Shown here: positions 54,017 to 62,458 of the stretch, in pieces
How the letters are laid out: the number at the start of each line of letters is the position of its first letter
How positions within the stretch are numbered: the stretch's first letter is position 1
DNA from: JAEUMD01 sp050246945
GTDB taxonomy: Bacteria; Pseudomonadota; Alphaproteobacteria; Rhizobiales; Hyphomicrobiaceae
Assembly (NCBI GenBank): GCA_050246945.1
Contig: JBFWVC010000010.1
Location: forward strand, 1 to 64,000
DNA: 64,000 bases
Direction: 5' to 3'
Notes under the pieces: model-generated
The model's database searches: none
Told to the model about the DNA's origin: nothing
What the model saw: the letters and a program-made list of their open reading frames with translations, nothing else
Translations under genes and position numbers: made by a program

Positions 54017-55116
54017 GGATTGGCAGCCGAAGCAAGCAGCACCTCGCGGCTGTCTTCACTCTGATGCGGCGGGCGTTGGGCTTGCCGGTCGAGAAGCAAG
54101 AGCTTGACTGCCTTGAACGTGCAGAGCCACGAAAGCTGATCAAAATTGCCAGCGGCCATGCCGTGATCAATCTTCTGGCCGGCGCCACGGAAGACCCCGA
54201 GATCGCGAACCGCCTCGCCCCTGACTTTGTGGCGTTTCTCGACCTCATGCAAATACGCAATGGTGCTCGCAACACCGCTTTCACGGCTCAACTTCAGGAG
54301 ATCGAGGCCATCCTGCGGGATGCGCACATTGAGGCGGTCGCTCTCAAAGGCGCCGCAGAACTGATCTGTCGAACGTATCCGCGCGCGACGGACCGCCTCT
54401 TGGGCGACCTGGACGTCCTGGTACCACAGGGAGCGATCGGGGATGCCGTCGCCGCACTTGAAGCTTCAGGCTATTCGACACATGGTGCGGTCGCCAGCCC
54501 GGACGCCATCCACGCTCCGCGCCTATGGCATGAGGCCCATCCAGCCGGCGTTGAGATCCACCATGCTCTTTCCAGGGGGCGAGGCGCTGAGATCCTGGAT
54601 CCTGCTCAAATCCTGCGCGCCGCGACAGCCACGAGCGATTGCTCGCTGCGCGTGCCGGCCCTGGCCGATCGCTTGTGCCACCTCATCGTGCACGCACAGA
54701 TGAACCATGGGCGTTATCAATCACGCTTCTTGTTCCTGCGCGACGTTGCCGATCTCCAGGCGTTGTCAACTAGGGCGACGGCGCAGGCCTGGACGGAGGT
54801 CGCTGCTCGATGTGCCGGCGCGCAGGCGACCCCCATGCTGGACGCATTCCTCGCGGCGGGCTTTGGCGTTCTGCAAACGCCACTCCCCCTAGCCAGCACA
54901 CAAGAGGCTGCGACATGGGCCGATAAGGCGATGGTCCTGTTAAGACGACCCGAGGTTCACCGCTGGAACTACCTGTTCGCCATGTCGCGCCACTACCTCG
55001 GCCGTTTCTTATGGGACCAAACAGCGAGACGGAAGTACCTTCGCGACATCAGCCGTTCTGCGACCCTCCAGGGTTTTGTGAGCCGTCATAGCGCGTCGGT
55101 GCGCGACTATCAGTGA
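54013..55116 (+). CDS. Nucleotidyltransferase-family protein (NTP_transf_5 type)
   Basis: This 367-residue protein starts inside the kinase stop (ATGA). It shows the nucleotidyltransferase pattern: VALKGAAELICRTYP (109-123), RLLGDLDVLVPQG (128-140, the acidic metal-binding pair) and, further on, AGVEIHHALSRG with a third likely carboxylate. The C-terminal half is helical (LADRLCHLIVHAQMNHGRYQ). Homologues sit beside HprK-like kinases and PqqD-like proteins in peptide-modification and exopolysaccharide clusters. The nucleotide and acceptor are unknown. Confidence 0.82.
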   Translation: MRIGSRSKQHLAAVFTLMRRALGLPVEKQELDCLERAEPRKLIKIASGHAVINLLAGATEDPEIANRLAPDFVAFLDLMQIRNGARNTAFTAQLQEIEAILRDAHIEAVALKGAAELICRTYPRATDRLLGDLDVLVPQGAIGDAVAALEASGYSTHGAVASPDAIHAPRLWHEAHPAGVEIHHALSRGRGAEILDPAQILRAATATSDCSLRVPALADRLCHLIVHAQMNHGRYQSRFLFLRDVADLQALSTRATAQAWTEVAARCAGAQATPMLDAFLAAGFGVLQTPLPLASTQEAATWADKAMVLLRRPEVHRWNYLFAMSRHYLGRFLWDQTARRKYLRDISRSATLQGFVSRHSASVRDYQ

Positions 55117-55300
55117 AGCGTGACTTCGATGAAGAATGTCGCTGGCGAGGCCTTGCGGCTATTTCCATGTCGATTTGGGTTGTGAATCCATTCCCTGTGT
55201 CGGAACAGGACGAGGCCAATCCGTTAACCGGCGCAATCGGCCTTCCCGCGCTAGAGGGAGGCTCATGCTCGGGTCTTGTGAGGTGCGCATTCCGTGATAC

Positions 55301-56653
55301 TTACTGGCGCAGCTCCGCGTGACCGGCGATGGCGCGGGGCGGGCTTGGGTTGTCGTCAATAAGCCTGAGCCATCGCGCCAGAGCGTCAGGCCAATCGTAC
55401 TCGCGTTCGAACAACGAACGCGCTCGGCGGCCTTGCTCTTCGGCATGCGCCGGATCTGCCGCCATTTTCAATACGATTTCAGCGAGGGCCTCGCCGTCAC
55501 CTTGCCTGACGACAGCGCCTGTATCGCTCTCTCTCAGGATGCGCGCGATCTCACCGTCGGCATCTCCGATGAAAATGGCGGGACGTCCGGCCGCAGCGAT
55601 ACCGTAGAATTTGCTGGGTACGATGAGGCCCTCAAGTTCGGGACGTAGCGATATGAGGTGGACATCGGGTGCTGAAAGGCTTTCGGAAAGTCGTTCTCGC
55701 GGTTGATAGGGCGCGAAGAGGACAGACGTGATGTTGCGCCTGGCGGCTTCCTGTTTCAATCGCTCGAACTGAGCCCCGCCGCCGACGAACAGCCATCTGA
55801 TTGGGCGCATGCCTATCGGTGCGGGGGCGTAATTTGGCGCGGATTGCACATGACTTGAACTATTCCTGATGCTGCGGATGGGGACAACGCTTCCGGACTG
55901 ATGCTGCTCGACGAACTCCATTGCGGCAACGATCGTATCGGTGTCGTGGGCACGGCCAAGATTGCCTGAATAGCCGACCACAAAGACGCCCTCGAGCTGG
56001 TGTTCAGACCGAAAGGGATTGGCCGGAGCGCTGACAGGCCGGACCAGCGAGCCATCGGCCCAGTTGGGAATGATTTCGATCCTGTCCTCAGGTACGCCTA
56101 AGGCTTGAAGTCGCTCGGCCATGCGCTTGCCGATCGCGACATTGCACGTTGCGTGTCTGAGAGACCTGTCGCGCAGAAACTTCAAGGTGCGATAGACAGG
56201 ACGGGTCAGGGGGCCATGCCTGACGCCCAGGCTTTCGGCCACTTCCGGAAACAGGTCCTGGAGCCAATTGATAAGCTTTGCCCGTCTCAAGCGGGCGATG
56301 GGAGCGACAACGACGGACAACATCGGCGGGTCAGTCTTGGCGATGATAATGTCGCCGCGGCGTGCGTACTGCCAAACGGCCAGGATTGCCGCCAGGTAGA
56401 ACGTCACATAGTCGAGCGCGCGTCCAAGGAGATTCGATCGGCCGAAGTGCGAGGTCTTCACGCGATGGATTTCGACGCCGTCAATGCTCTCATGAGGATC
56501 AAGAATGACCTCAGGTGCGTCGTAGCGTTGCCGGCTCGTTATGACAGTTACCGAATGTTCGCGAGCTGCAAGCGCAAAAGCCAGATCGCTCAGCATCTGG
56601 CTTGTCGCGGAATGGTCGGGATAAAAGAAGCGATTGATGAAGATGAGCGTCAT
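55301..56653 (-). CDS. GT4 glycosyltransferase (WcaI/WbuB-like)
   Basis: This protein of about 450 residues starts at ATG 56653 (MTLIFINRFFYPDHSATSQM). The GT-B fold is clear: N-terminal FFYPDHSATSQMLSDLAFAL and INWLQDLFPEVAESLG, then VGYSGNLGRAHDTDTIV, WLFVGGGAQFERL and VPSKFYGIAAAGRPAIFIGD with E..... in the sugar-nucleotide region. These match the colanic-acid-type transferases that extend repeat units. The frame runs on upstream to 56761 without support. It is transcribed with manC, fcl and gmd. Confidence 0.9.
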   Translation of the reverse strand: MTLIFINRFFYPDHSATSQMLSDLAFALAAREHSVTVITSRQRYDAPEVILDPHESIDGVEIHRVKTSHFGRSNLLGRALDYVTFYLAAILAVWQYARRGDIIIAKTDPPMLSVVVAPIARLRRAKLINWLQDLFPEVAESLGVRHGPLTRPVYRTLKFLRDRSLRHATCNVAIGKRMAERLQALGVPEDRIEIIPNWADGSLVRPVSAPANPFRSEHQLEGVFVVGYSGNLGRAHDTDTIVAAMEFVEQHQSGSVVPIRSIRNSSSHVQSAPNYAPAPIGMRPIRWLFVGGGAQFERLKQEAARRNITSVLFAPYQPRERLSESLSAPDVHLISLRPELEGLIVPSKFYGIAAAGRPAIFIGDADGEIARILRESDTGAVVRQGDGEALAEIVLKMAADPAHAEEQGRRARSLFEREYDWPDALARWLRLIDDNPSPPRAIAGHAELRQ

Positions 56654-56871
56654 TGCCACGAGTTCCAACGAGCGAAGCCAGGCCGAGGCCCCAATAACTG
56701 GGTCATATTTTGGTCCGGCGGGGCCGCGCGATACGGTGCCTGGCATCATCGTCCCGCCCACGCGAAACCAGGCGGCGTCGACATGCTGGACCCACCAGGC
56801 GGCGATGGAGCGATGGCCTTATCCTAAGAGAGCCTCGGGCGGCCCCGATTTGTGGCAAGCGCATCGTGGCG

Positions 56872-58335
56872 CTACCTCGTCTCTTCCGGGACACGATTGT
56901 AGACATCGTCGGTGCGCACGATGTCATCCTCGCCCAAGTAGCTGCCGATCTGCACCTCGATGATCTCAAGCGGGACCTTGCCCGGGTTTTCAAGGCGATG
57001 CCATTGCGTCGCAAAGATATAGACGCTTTCGTTTTCCTGCACGAGCTTCTCTTCATCGCCGATAATGACTTTGGCCGTGCCTTTGACGACAACCCAATGC
57101 TCGGAACGGTGGTGGTGCAATTGCATCGAGAGCTTGTGACCCGGCTTGACGTGCAGGAGCTTCACCTGGAAACGTGGCGCGAGAGCAAGTGTCTCGAAAA
57201 AGCCCCAGGGACGCGCGTTGCGCAGATGCTGCTCGTGCTCCTTCCGGCCCGATAGCTTCAACCTCTCGACGACATGGGAGACCTCTTGCGCGCGCGCGCG
57301 ATCGGCGACGAGCAGGGCGTCGGGCGTATCGACGATGATGACGTCCTTGAGGCCAATCGCCGCGACAAGCGATTTTTCGGAATGGATGTAGCAGTTAGCG
57401 GTGTCCTTGAGAACGGCGTCGCCCTCAGTGACGTTCCCATTCTCGTCCCGCTGCGAGATCTGCCAAAGCGATGACCAGGATCCGACGTCGCTCCAGCCAA
57501 CGTCGAGTGGAAGCATGGCCGCGCGCGTCGTCTTTTCCATGACGCTGTAATCAACGGAGATGCTGGGCGAACGAGCGAACGATGCAGCATCAAGTCGTTC
57601 AAAGCCGAGATCCTCGGCGCACTCCTGATAGGCCGCGCGAGCTGCCTCGAGTACGTCGGGTGCAAGCCGGGCGAGCTCGTCGAGGAACGTGGTGGCATGC
57701 AGAACGAAGATGCCACTGTTCCAGAAATAACCGCCGACAGCCAGGTAGCGCTCCGCGGTGGCGCGATCCGGCTTTTCGGCAAAGCCGCCGACAGCGTAGG
57801 CCTGTCCGTCGAAACCCGGAAGGGGAGCGCCTTGGCGGATATAGCCGTAGCCGGTGTGAGGCTCGGTCGGCTTGATGCCGAACAGGACCAGTCGTCCGGT
57901 CGCGGCCACCCGAGCCGCACGCTGAATGGCTTCGACAAAGGTGAGTTGGCCCGCAACAACGTGGTCGGATGGCATCACGACGATCACCGCGTCACGGCAT
58001 TGGGCGCTGGCGGCAAGGGCGGCGACAGCGATGGCTGGTGCCGTATTGCGTGCGACGGGCTCAAGGATGATCGTCTTCGGCGTAATCCCGGCCTCGTCCA
58101 ACTCCTCGCGCACTAAGAAGCGATGGGCGTTGTTGCACATCACGATTGGCGCGGCGAATCCTCTTTCGGGAGCCAATCGGCGCAAGGTTGCGCCCAGAAG
58201 GCTCACGCCTTGCCTCTTGAAGAACCGAATGAATTGCTTGGGGTAGAGCGCACGCGACAGCGGCCAAAGACGTGTTCCAGATCCCCCAGAGAGGATCACA
58301 GGATAGATGATCGGAGCGACGTTCAAGGTGTTCAT
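56872..58335 (-). CDS. manC: Mannose-1-phosphate guanylyltransferase / mannose-6-phosphate isomerase
   Basis: This 487-residue bifunctional enzyme supplies GDP-mannose. The N-terminal pyrophosphorylase motif is GGSGTRLWPLSRALYPKQF, with VGGFAEKPD further on. The C-terminal isomerase/cupin domain has PWGFFETLALAPRFQVKLL, KPGHKLSMQLHHHRSEHWVV and the metal-binding His/Glu residues. I chose ATG 58335 over 58356, since the family start is short. It lies in a minus-strand run with fcl and gmd, so it provides their substrate. Confidence 0.95.
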   Translation of the reverse strand: MNTLNVAPIIYPVILSGGSGTRLWPLSRALYPKQFIRFFKRQGVSLLGATLRRLAPERGFAAPIVMCNNAHRFLVREELDEAGITPKTIILEPVARNTAPAIAVAALAASAQCRDAVIVVMPSDHVVAGQLTFVEAIQRAARVAATGRLVLFGIKPTEPHTGYGYIRQGAPLPGFDGQAYAVGGFAEKPDRATAERYLAVGGYFWNSGIFVLHATTFLDELARLAPDVLEAARAAYQECAEDLGFERLDAASFARSPSISVDYSVMEKTTRAAMLPLDVGWSDVGSWSSLWQISQRDENGNVTEGDAVLKDTANCYIHSEKSLVAAIGLKDVIIVDTPDALLVADRARAQEVSHVVERLKLSGRKEHEQHLRNARPWGFFETLALAPRFQVKLLHVKPGHKLSMQLHHHRSEHWVVVKGTAKVIIGDEEKLVQENESVYIFATQWHRLENPGKVPLEIIEVQIGSYLGEDDIVRTDDVYNRVPEETR

Positions 58336-58469
58336 GCGAATTGTCGAATACTCCACCGAGCTCGTCCATCAAAGCCGAAACCAGACTGTAGCCGGGATAA
58401 CTCCGCGACAGTCTTCTTCCGCGGGTATGTGCAACCCTGTCGGGCGATCATCGCCCACCCCCTCAAGCA

Positions 58470-59435
58470 CTACGCAACGGCGGCATGTTGGACGAACCAC
58501 GCGTAGGTGGAGCGAAGTCCGTCTTCAAGAGTGATCTTCGGGCGCCAGCCGAGCCCCCTCAGCTTATTGGAACTCATCAATTTGCGCGGTGTCCCATCCG
58601 GCTTCGTCAAGTCATGGACGATCTTGCCGTTGAAGCCAACCACCCGTGCCACCCGGTGGGCGAGTTCGATGATCGGAAGATCCTGCCCGGAGCCGACGTT
58701 GATGTGCTCATCGTCGGAGTAGAATTTCATCACGTGGACGAGAGCATCAGCGCAATCATCAACGTGGAGGAACTCGCGTCGCGGCGTTCCGGTGCCCCAG
58801 ACGACAACCTCAGCCGCGCCACGCAGTTTGGCTTCGTGCATCTTGCGGATGAGCGCCGGCATCACGTGGCTTGACGTGAGGTCGAAATTATCTCCGGGTC
58901 CATAGAGATTGGTCGGCATTGCCGAGACGAAATCAGCGCCATGCTGGCGGCGATAGGCTTGCGCGAGTTTGATGCCGGCAATCTTGGCGATCGCGTACCA
59001 CTCGTTGGTGGGCTCGAGCGGCCCGGTCAGCAGCGCGCCTTCCGGTATCGGCTGCGGGGCATGCCTGGGGTAGATGCAAGATGAGCCCAGGAAGACAAGC
59101 TTCTCGACACCCATGTTGTAGGCGGCGTGGATGAGGTTCATCTCGATCGCAAGATTGTCGTAAAGAAAGTCGGCCGGAGCCGTGTCATTGGCAACAATGC
59201 CACCCACCTTGGCCGCAGCGACGAACACGGCCTGCGGTCGGGTACCATCCATCCATCGCTCGACCGCGTCCTGACGGGTGAGATTTAGGTCAGCGCGCGT
59301 CGCGGTCACGATCTGACAGTTTTCGCATGCGAGGCGCCGGACCAGAGCGGCGCCGACCATTCCGCCATGACCGGCGACAAAAACCCGCTTTCCTGACAAA
59401 TCGAAGGGCATGCTCGGGGACTTTGTGTCCATCAC
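58470..59435 (-). CDS. fcl: GDP-L-fucose synthase
   Basis: This protein of about 321 residues (313 if it starts at 59411) is an epimerase/reductase that turns GDP-4-keto-6-deoxymannose into GDP-L-fucose. The NADP-binding motif is GHGGMVGAALVRRL, and the catalytic Tyr/Lys lie in NEWYAIAKIAGIKLAQ. FLGSSCIYPRHAPQPIPE is a family signature. Its neighbours gmd (upstream) and manC (downstream) complete the path. Fucose is then available to the transferases of this region. Confidence 0.96.
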   Translation of the reverse strand: MMDTKSPSMPFDLSGKRVFVAGHGGMVGAALVRRLACENCQIVTATRADLNLTRQDAVERWMDGTRPQAVFVAAAKVGGIVANDTAPADFLYDNLAIEMNLIHAAYNMGVEKLVFLGSSCIYPRHAPQPIPEGALLTGPLEPTNEWYAIAKIAGIKLAQAYRRQHGADFVSAMPTNLYGPGDNFDLTSSHVMPALIRKMHEAKLRGAAEVVVWGTGTPRREFLHVDDCADALVHVMKFYSDDEHINVGSGQDLPIIELAHRVARVVGFNGKIVHDLTKPDGTPRKLMSSNKLRGLGWRPKITLEDGLRSTYAWFVQHAAVA

Positions 59436-59446
59436 TGGGCTAAAGG

Positions 59447-60565
59447 CTAGCCCGCGGAGGCGCGCTTGGCAGGTTGGAAGACGATCGTGCGCAGCATGTC
59501 CTGGACGGCGGCGTTTCCACCGCGCCGTTCAAGCTCTGCGAGGTGGAGATCCGCCTCCATCATTTCCCTCACCAGGTCTTGCAGTGTCGTGGTGTGTTCC
59601 CAGCCAAGTTTCTCGCGTGCCTTGGTGGGATCGCCGAGCAGGAGGTCCACCTCGGTTGGCCGGAAATAGGCCGGGTCGACGCGAACCACAATGCGCCCTG
59701 ATGTCGTGTCGATGCCGATCTCATCGACGCCCTTGCCGGACCAGGTGATGTCACGGCCGACATGAGCGAACGCCATCTCGACGAACGAACGCACTGACTG
59801 CATCTCGCCCGTCGCCAGGACATAGTCGTCAGGTTCAGGCTGCTGGACGATGCGCCACATGCCCTCGACGTAGTCCCGCGCGTGGCCCCAGTCGCGTTTG
59901 GCGTCGAGATTGCCAAGGTAGAGACAGTCCTGCAGGCCTTGCTCGATGTGGGCGACGGCGCGTGTGATCTTGCGGGTTACGAACGTCTCGCCTCTGACGG
60001 GGCTCTCGTGATTGAACAAAATACCGTTGGAGGCATGCAGACCATAGGCCTCGCGGTAGTTCACGGTGATCCAGTAGGCATAAAGCTTCGCCGCCGCATA
60101 CGGCGATCGCGGATAGAAGGGTGTGGTCTCGCGTTGCGGGGTTTCCTGGACCTTGCCGTAGAGTTCCGACGTCGAGGCCTGATAGAACCGCGTCTCCGTC
60201 ATGTCGAGAATGCGCAGGGCCTCAAGCAGGCGCAGAGTGCCGAGCGCATCGGCGTTGGCGGTGTATTCAGGTGTCTCGAAGCTCACCTGGACGTGGCTCT
60301 GGGCGGCGAGGTTGTAGATTTCGGTGGGCTGGATCTTCTGGACAAGGCGAATGAGGTTGGTGGCATCCGTCAAGTCGCCGTGGTGAAGGAAGAACGACGT
60401 GTCATGCTCATGCGGGTCGAGGTAGAGATCATCGACGCGATGTGTATTGAAGGACGATGAGCGTCTTTTGATGCCGTGGACTTCGTAGCCCTTCTCGAGC
60501 AAGAGTCTGGACAGATAGGCGCCGTCCTGGCCGGTCACGCCCGAAATGAGAGCTGTCTTCTTCAT
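59447..60565 (-). CDS. gmd: GDP-mannose 4,6-dehydratase
   Basis: This 372-residue short-chain dehydratase makes GDP-4-keto-6-deoxymannose. The dinucleotide motif is GVTGQDGAYLSRLLLEKG, the signature HGIKRRSSSFNT follows, and the catalytic Tyr/Lys are in PRSPYAAAKLYAYW. All residues expected of an active enzyme seem intact, unlike in the rfbB remnant nearby. It is the first gene of the minus-strand manC-fcl-gmd group, so the promoter should lie in the 700-base region upstream. Confidence 0.97.
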   Translation of the reverse strand: MKKTALISGVTGQDGAYLSRLLLEKGYEVHGIKRRSSSFNTHRVDDLYLDPHEHDTSFFLHHGDLTDATNLIRLVQKIQPTEIYNLAAQSHVQVSFETPEYTANADALGTLRLLEALRILDMTETRFYQASTSELYGKVQETPQRETTPFYPRSPYAAAKLYAYWITVNYREAYGLHASNGILFNHESPVRGETFVTRKITRAVAHIEQGLQDCLYLGNLDAKRDWGHARDYVEGMWRIVQQPEPDDYVLATGEMQSVRSFVEMAFAHVGRDITWSGKGVDEIGIDTTSGRIVVRVDPAYFRPTEVDLLLGDPTKAREKLGWEHTTTLQDLVREMMEADLHLAELERRGGNAAVQDMLRTIVFQPAKRASAG

Positions 60566-61294
60566 GGTGCTACGTCCCCTAATTGCATCGAAGCGGACCC
60601 TATTGAAAGGGGCCGTTCAGCGGCTTGTTGACCACTCGTCCCGATAGAGCACCAGTGTCTGATACCTAAAATACCTGCACAATGAATGGCCAGTACGGTC
60701 CATCATGCCGCACTCGTCATAGCGGCATCACATGGGCGTAGCAAGGCGGAGTTCACTCGACCGGCAGTCCAGGCGCCGTAGCAAGAAGCAGCATGGTGCG
60801 ATAAATCTCCATGGAGCATCGGGCTGCATCGATGCGTTTCAACGCAGCAGCCGATGGGCAGGACGTTCAGTCAACATTGGCCAATCAGCCAGATCATCGG
60901 TTGTGCGGTGTCAGGAGAGGCTCAAAGCCTTCCTCAGCTCCGGGGTCAGAGGTGCATGGCAAGCTCGAATTATTGGAGCAATTGCCCACGTTATGGTCCG
61001 ACTCGGTGCCGCTCGACATCCCGCTCATCGTGAGTTTACCCACGCTCCCGTTTGCGACCAGCGGCGGGATCAAATCTCTCGCGCGACGAGCAACCAGACC
61101 ATAGTTTCGTCGTTCCGACCCCGATGGCGAAGTTCCCTCATCCACCTGCCAATTGCAAAGTGACGAAATCCGCCGGGCACGTCCCACGGCCATTTCAGGT
61201 CGTGTCTCAGGTGTTTTGAGAATCGCTTTGGACACGTTGTCCCAACCGCCTCAACCCCTGTATGCTTAGCGATAAGCAACACAGGAGGCGCCAA
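60566..61294. other. Intergenic region upstream of gmd
   Basis: These 729 bases between divergent genes hold no supported gene. They are the likely site of the promoter for the GDP-fucose genes. I found no clear operator. Confidence 0.45.
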
Positions 61295-61480
61295 ATGGCA
61301 ACCTGGATAGAATGCACCCGCGACCCGGACAACACATACGTCTTGCTCAACATCGATACGGCGGTTTCGCTTGAGCGCCATGTGCGCAACAGCACGCTGA
61401 TCGTCTACCCGTTCCACACTGTTCAAGTGAAAGAATCCGTTGACGAGATCCTGAAGCGGGCGAGGATCACGCATGCCTAA
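61295..61480 (+). CDS. Small conserved-looking protein (61 aa)
   Basis: From ATG 61295, with CAGGAGGCGCCAA before it, the protein begins MATWIECTRDPDNTYVLLNI, then DTAVSLERHVRNSTLIVYPF and TVQVKESVDEILKRARI (quoted in pieces). The strand-rich build resembles a small beta-barrel fold. It overlaps the next gene by eight bases. The two occur together as an unannotated pair; I do not know their function. Confidence 0.72.
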   Translation: MATWIECTRDPDNTYVLLNIDTAVSLERHVRNSTLIVYPFHTVQVKESVDEILKRARITHA

Positions 61481-61712
61481 AGGCCCCAAAGGTCAGAAGC
61501 GCCCTGCCGACACCGTAGCCAACGCCATCAAGGTGGCGAAGATCGCTACAGGTGAGGAAGAGTTCGACAAGACGGACGACGGTAAGGATAGGGCCGCGCA
61601 GTCGCTCGGACGACGGGGCGGAAAGGCACGTGCCGCAAAGCTCTCCCAGAAAGAGCGGTCCGCAATTGCAAGGGCTGCGGCAAAAAAGAGATGGTTGAAA
61701 GAGAGAGATTAG
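61473..61712 (+). CDS. Small basic protein of the RGG-like / GRRGGKARA type (79 aa)
   Basis: This 79-residue protein (MPKGPKGQKRPADTVANAIKVAKIA) ends in SLGRRGGKARAAKLSQKERSAIARAAAKKRW (start SLGRRGGKARA). The second motif is common in small bacterial proteins and suggests nucleic-acid binding by a short basic helix pair. The start lies inside the preceding gene (ATGCCTAA), so translation is coupled. It resembles widespread small proteins with no assigned role; a regulatory or antitoxin-like role is possible. Confidence 0.7.
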   Translation: MPKGPKGQKRPADTVANAIKVAKIATGEEEFDKTDDGKDRAAQSLGRRGGKARAAKLSQKERSAIARAAAKKRWLKERD

Positions 61713-61782
61713 CCGTTGAGAGGCTTTGTCTTGGCCCCCTAAAACCAGGCCATCATGTAGCGACCTGTTAGCGGAGCGAACG

Positions 61783-62040
61783 ATGGCCCGGAAGCGTCAT
61801 TCCGACGAGGACATTCTGAAGTTATTTCGCGAGATTGAGGTGCGTCTTGCGTCCGGCGGTGATGCAGCGACGTCCTGACGGGCGGCGGGGATCAGCGATG
61901 CGACCTACTACACCCGGCGCAAGACGTTCGGTGGCATGGCGCGATCTCAACTCTCCAAGATCAAGGCGCTCGAGAAGGAGAACCAGCGCCTGAAGAAGAT
62001 CGTCGCCGATCTGGAACTCGACAAGCTACCGCCCTCTTGA
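61783..62040 (+). pseudogene. IS3-family orfA remnant with a premature stop
   Basis: The frame starts MARKRHSDEDILKLFREIEV and runs to a TGA at 61876-61878 (codon 32). It then continues RAAGISDATYYTRRKTFGGM and KIKALEKENQRLKKIVADLELDK (given in pieces). This is the N-terminal part of the IS3-type transposase subunit A (helix-turn-helix plus leucine-zipper-like region). It stops just after LELDK, before the usual end, and no orfB follows, so the element is dead. Confidence 0.8.
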
Positions 62041-62458
62041 TGGTCTTGTTCCTGTCGAGGCCGCTGCAGAAATAGTCGTTCAGATCCTTCACCGGAGACA
62101 CGACCTCATTCGGCATCACGTGAGCGGCGTTCAAGCAAACGTGTCCTTACGCCGTTATACAGGCCGCGCTCTAGGGCACGCGCGACCAATCGACCCCAAG
62201 GGTCGTCCCGCCAGCGGTCATGTTCGTCGCGCATGACTTTCCAGATGAGTTTTCAGTTTCATCGAGGATCATTGCGGATCCGCCTGGGGTCACAGTTGTT
62301 CAGGCGCAATGTCAACAGCAGACTGGTGCGTCCGGGCTCGTGTCATTGATGAACTCAAAAGCTCCCACACTGATCTCAGACAGGTTGCTAAATTATTGCA
62401 CTTGACAGCATTTCCTTAACCCACACCGTATACAAGGGATCGGACTCTTGAAGTTCGA
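62041..62458. other. Intergenic stretch before the transporter gene
   Basis: These 418 bases show no supported gene. Some may be debris from the IS remnant. A promoter for the transporter should be near 62,350-62,450, where the sequence is AT-richer. Confidence 0.4.

Noticed and set aside
60732..61163. Plus-strand frame in the gmd upstream region
   Set aside because: Composition and lack of a start signal fit a chance frame; better explained as intergenic DNA.
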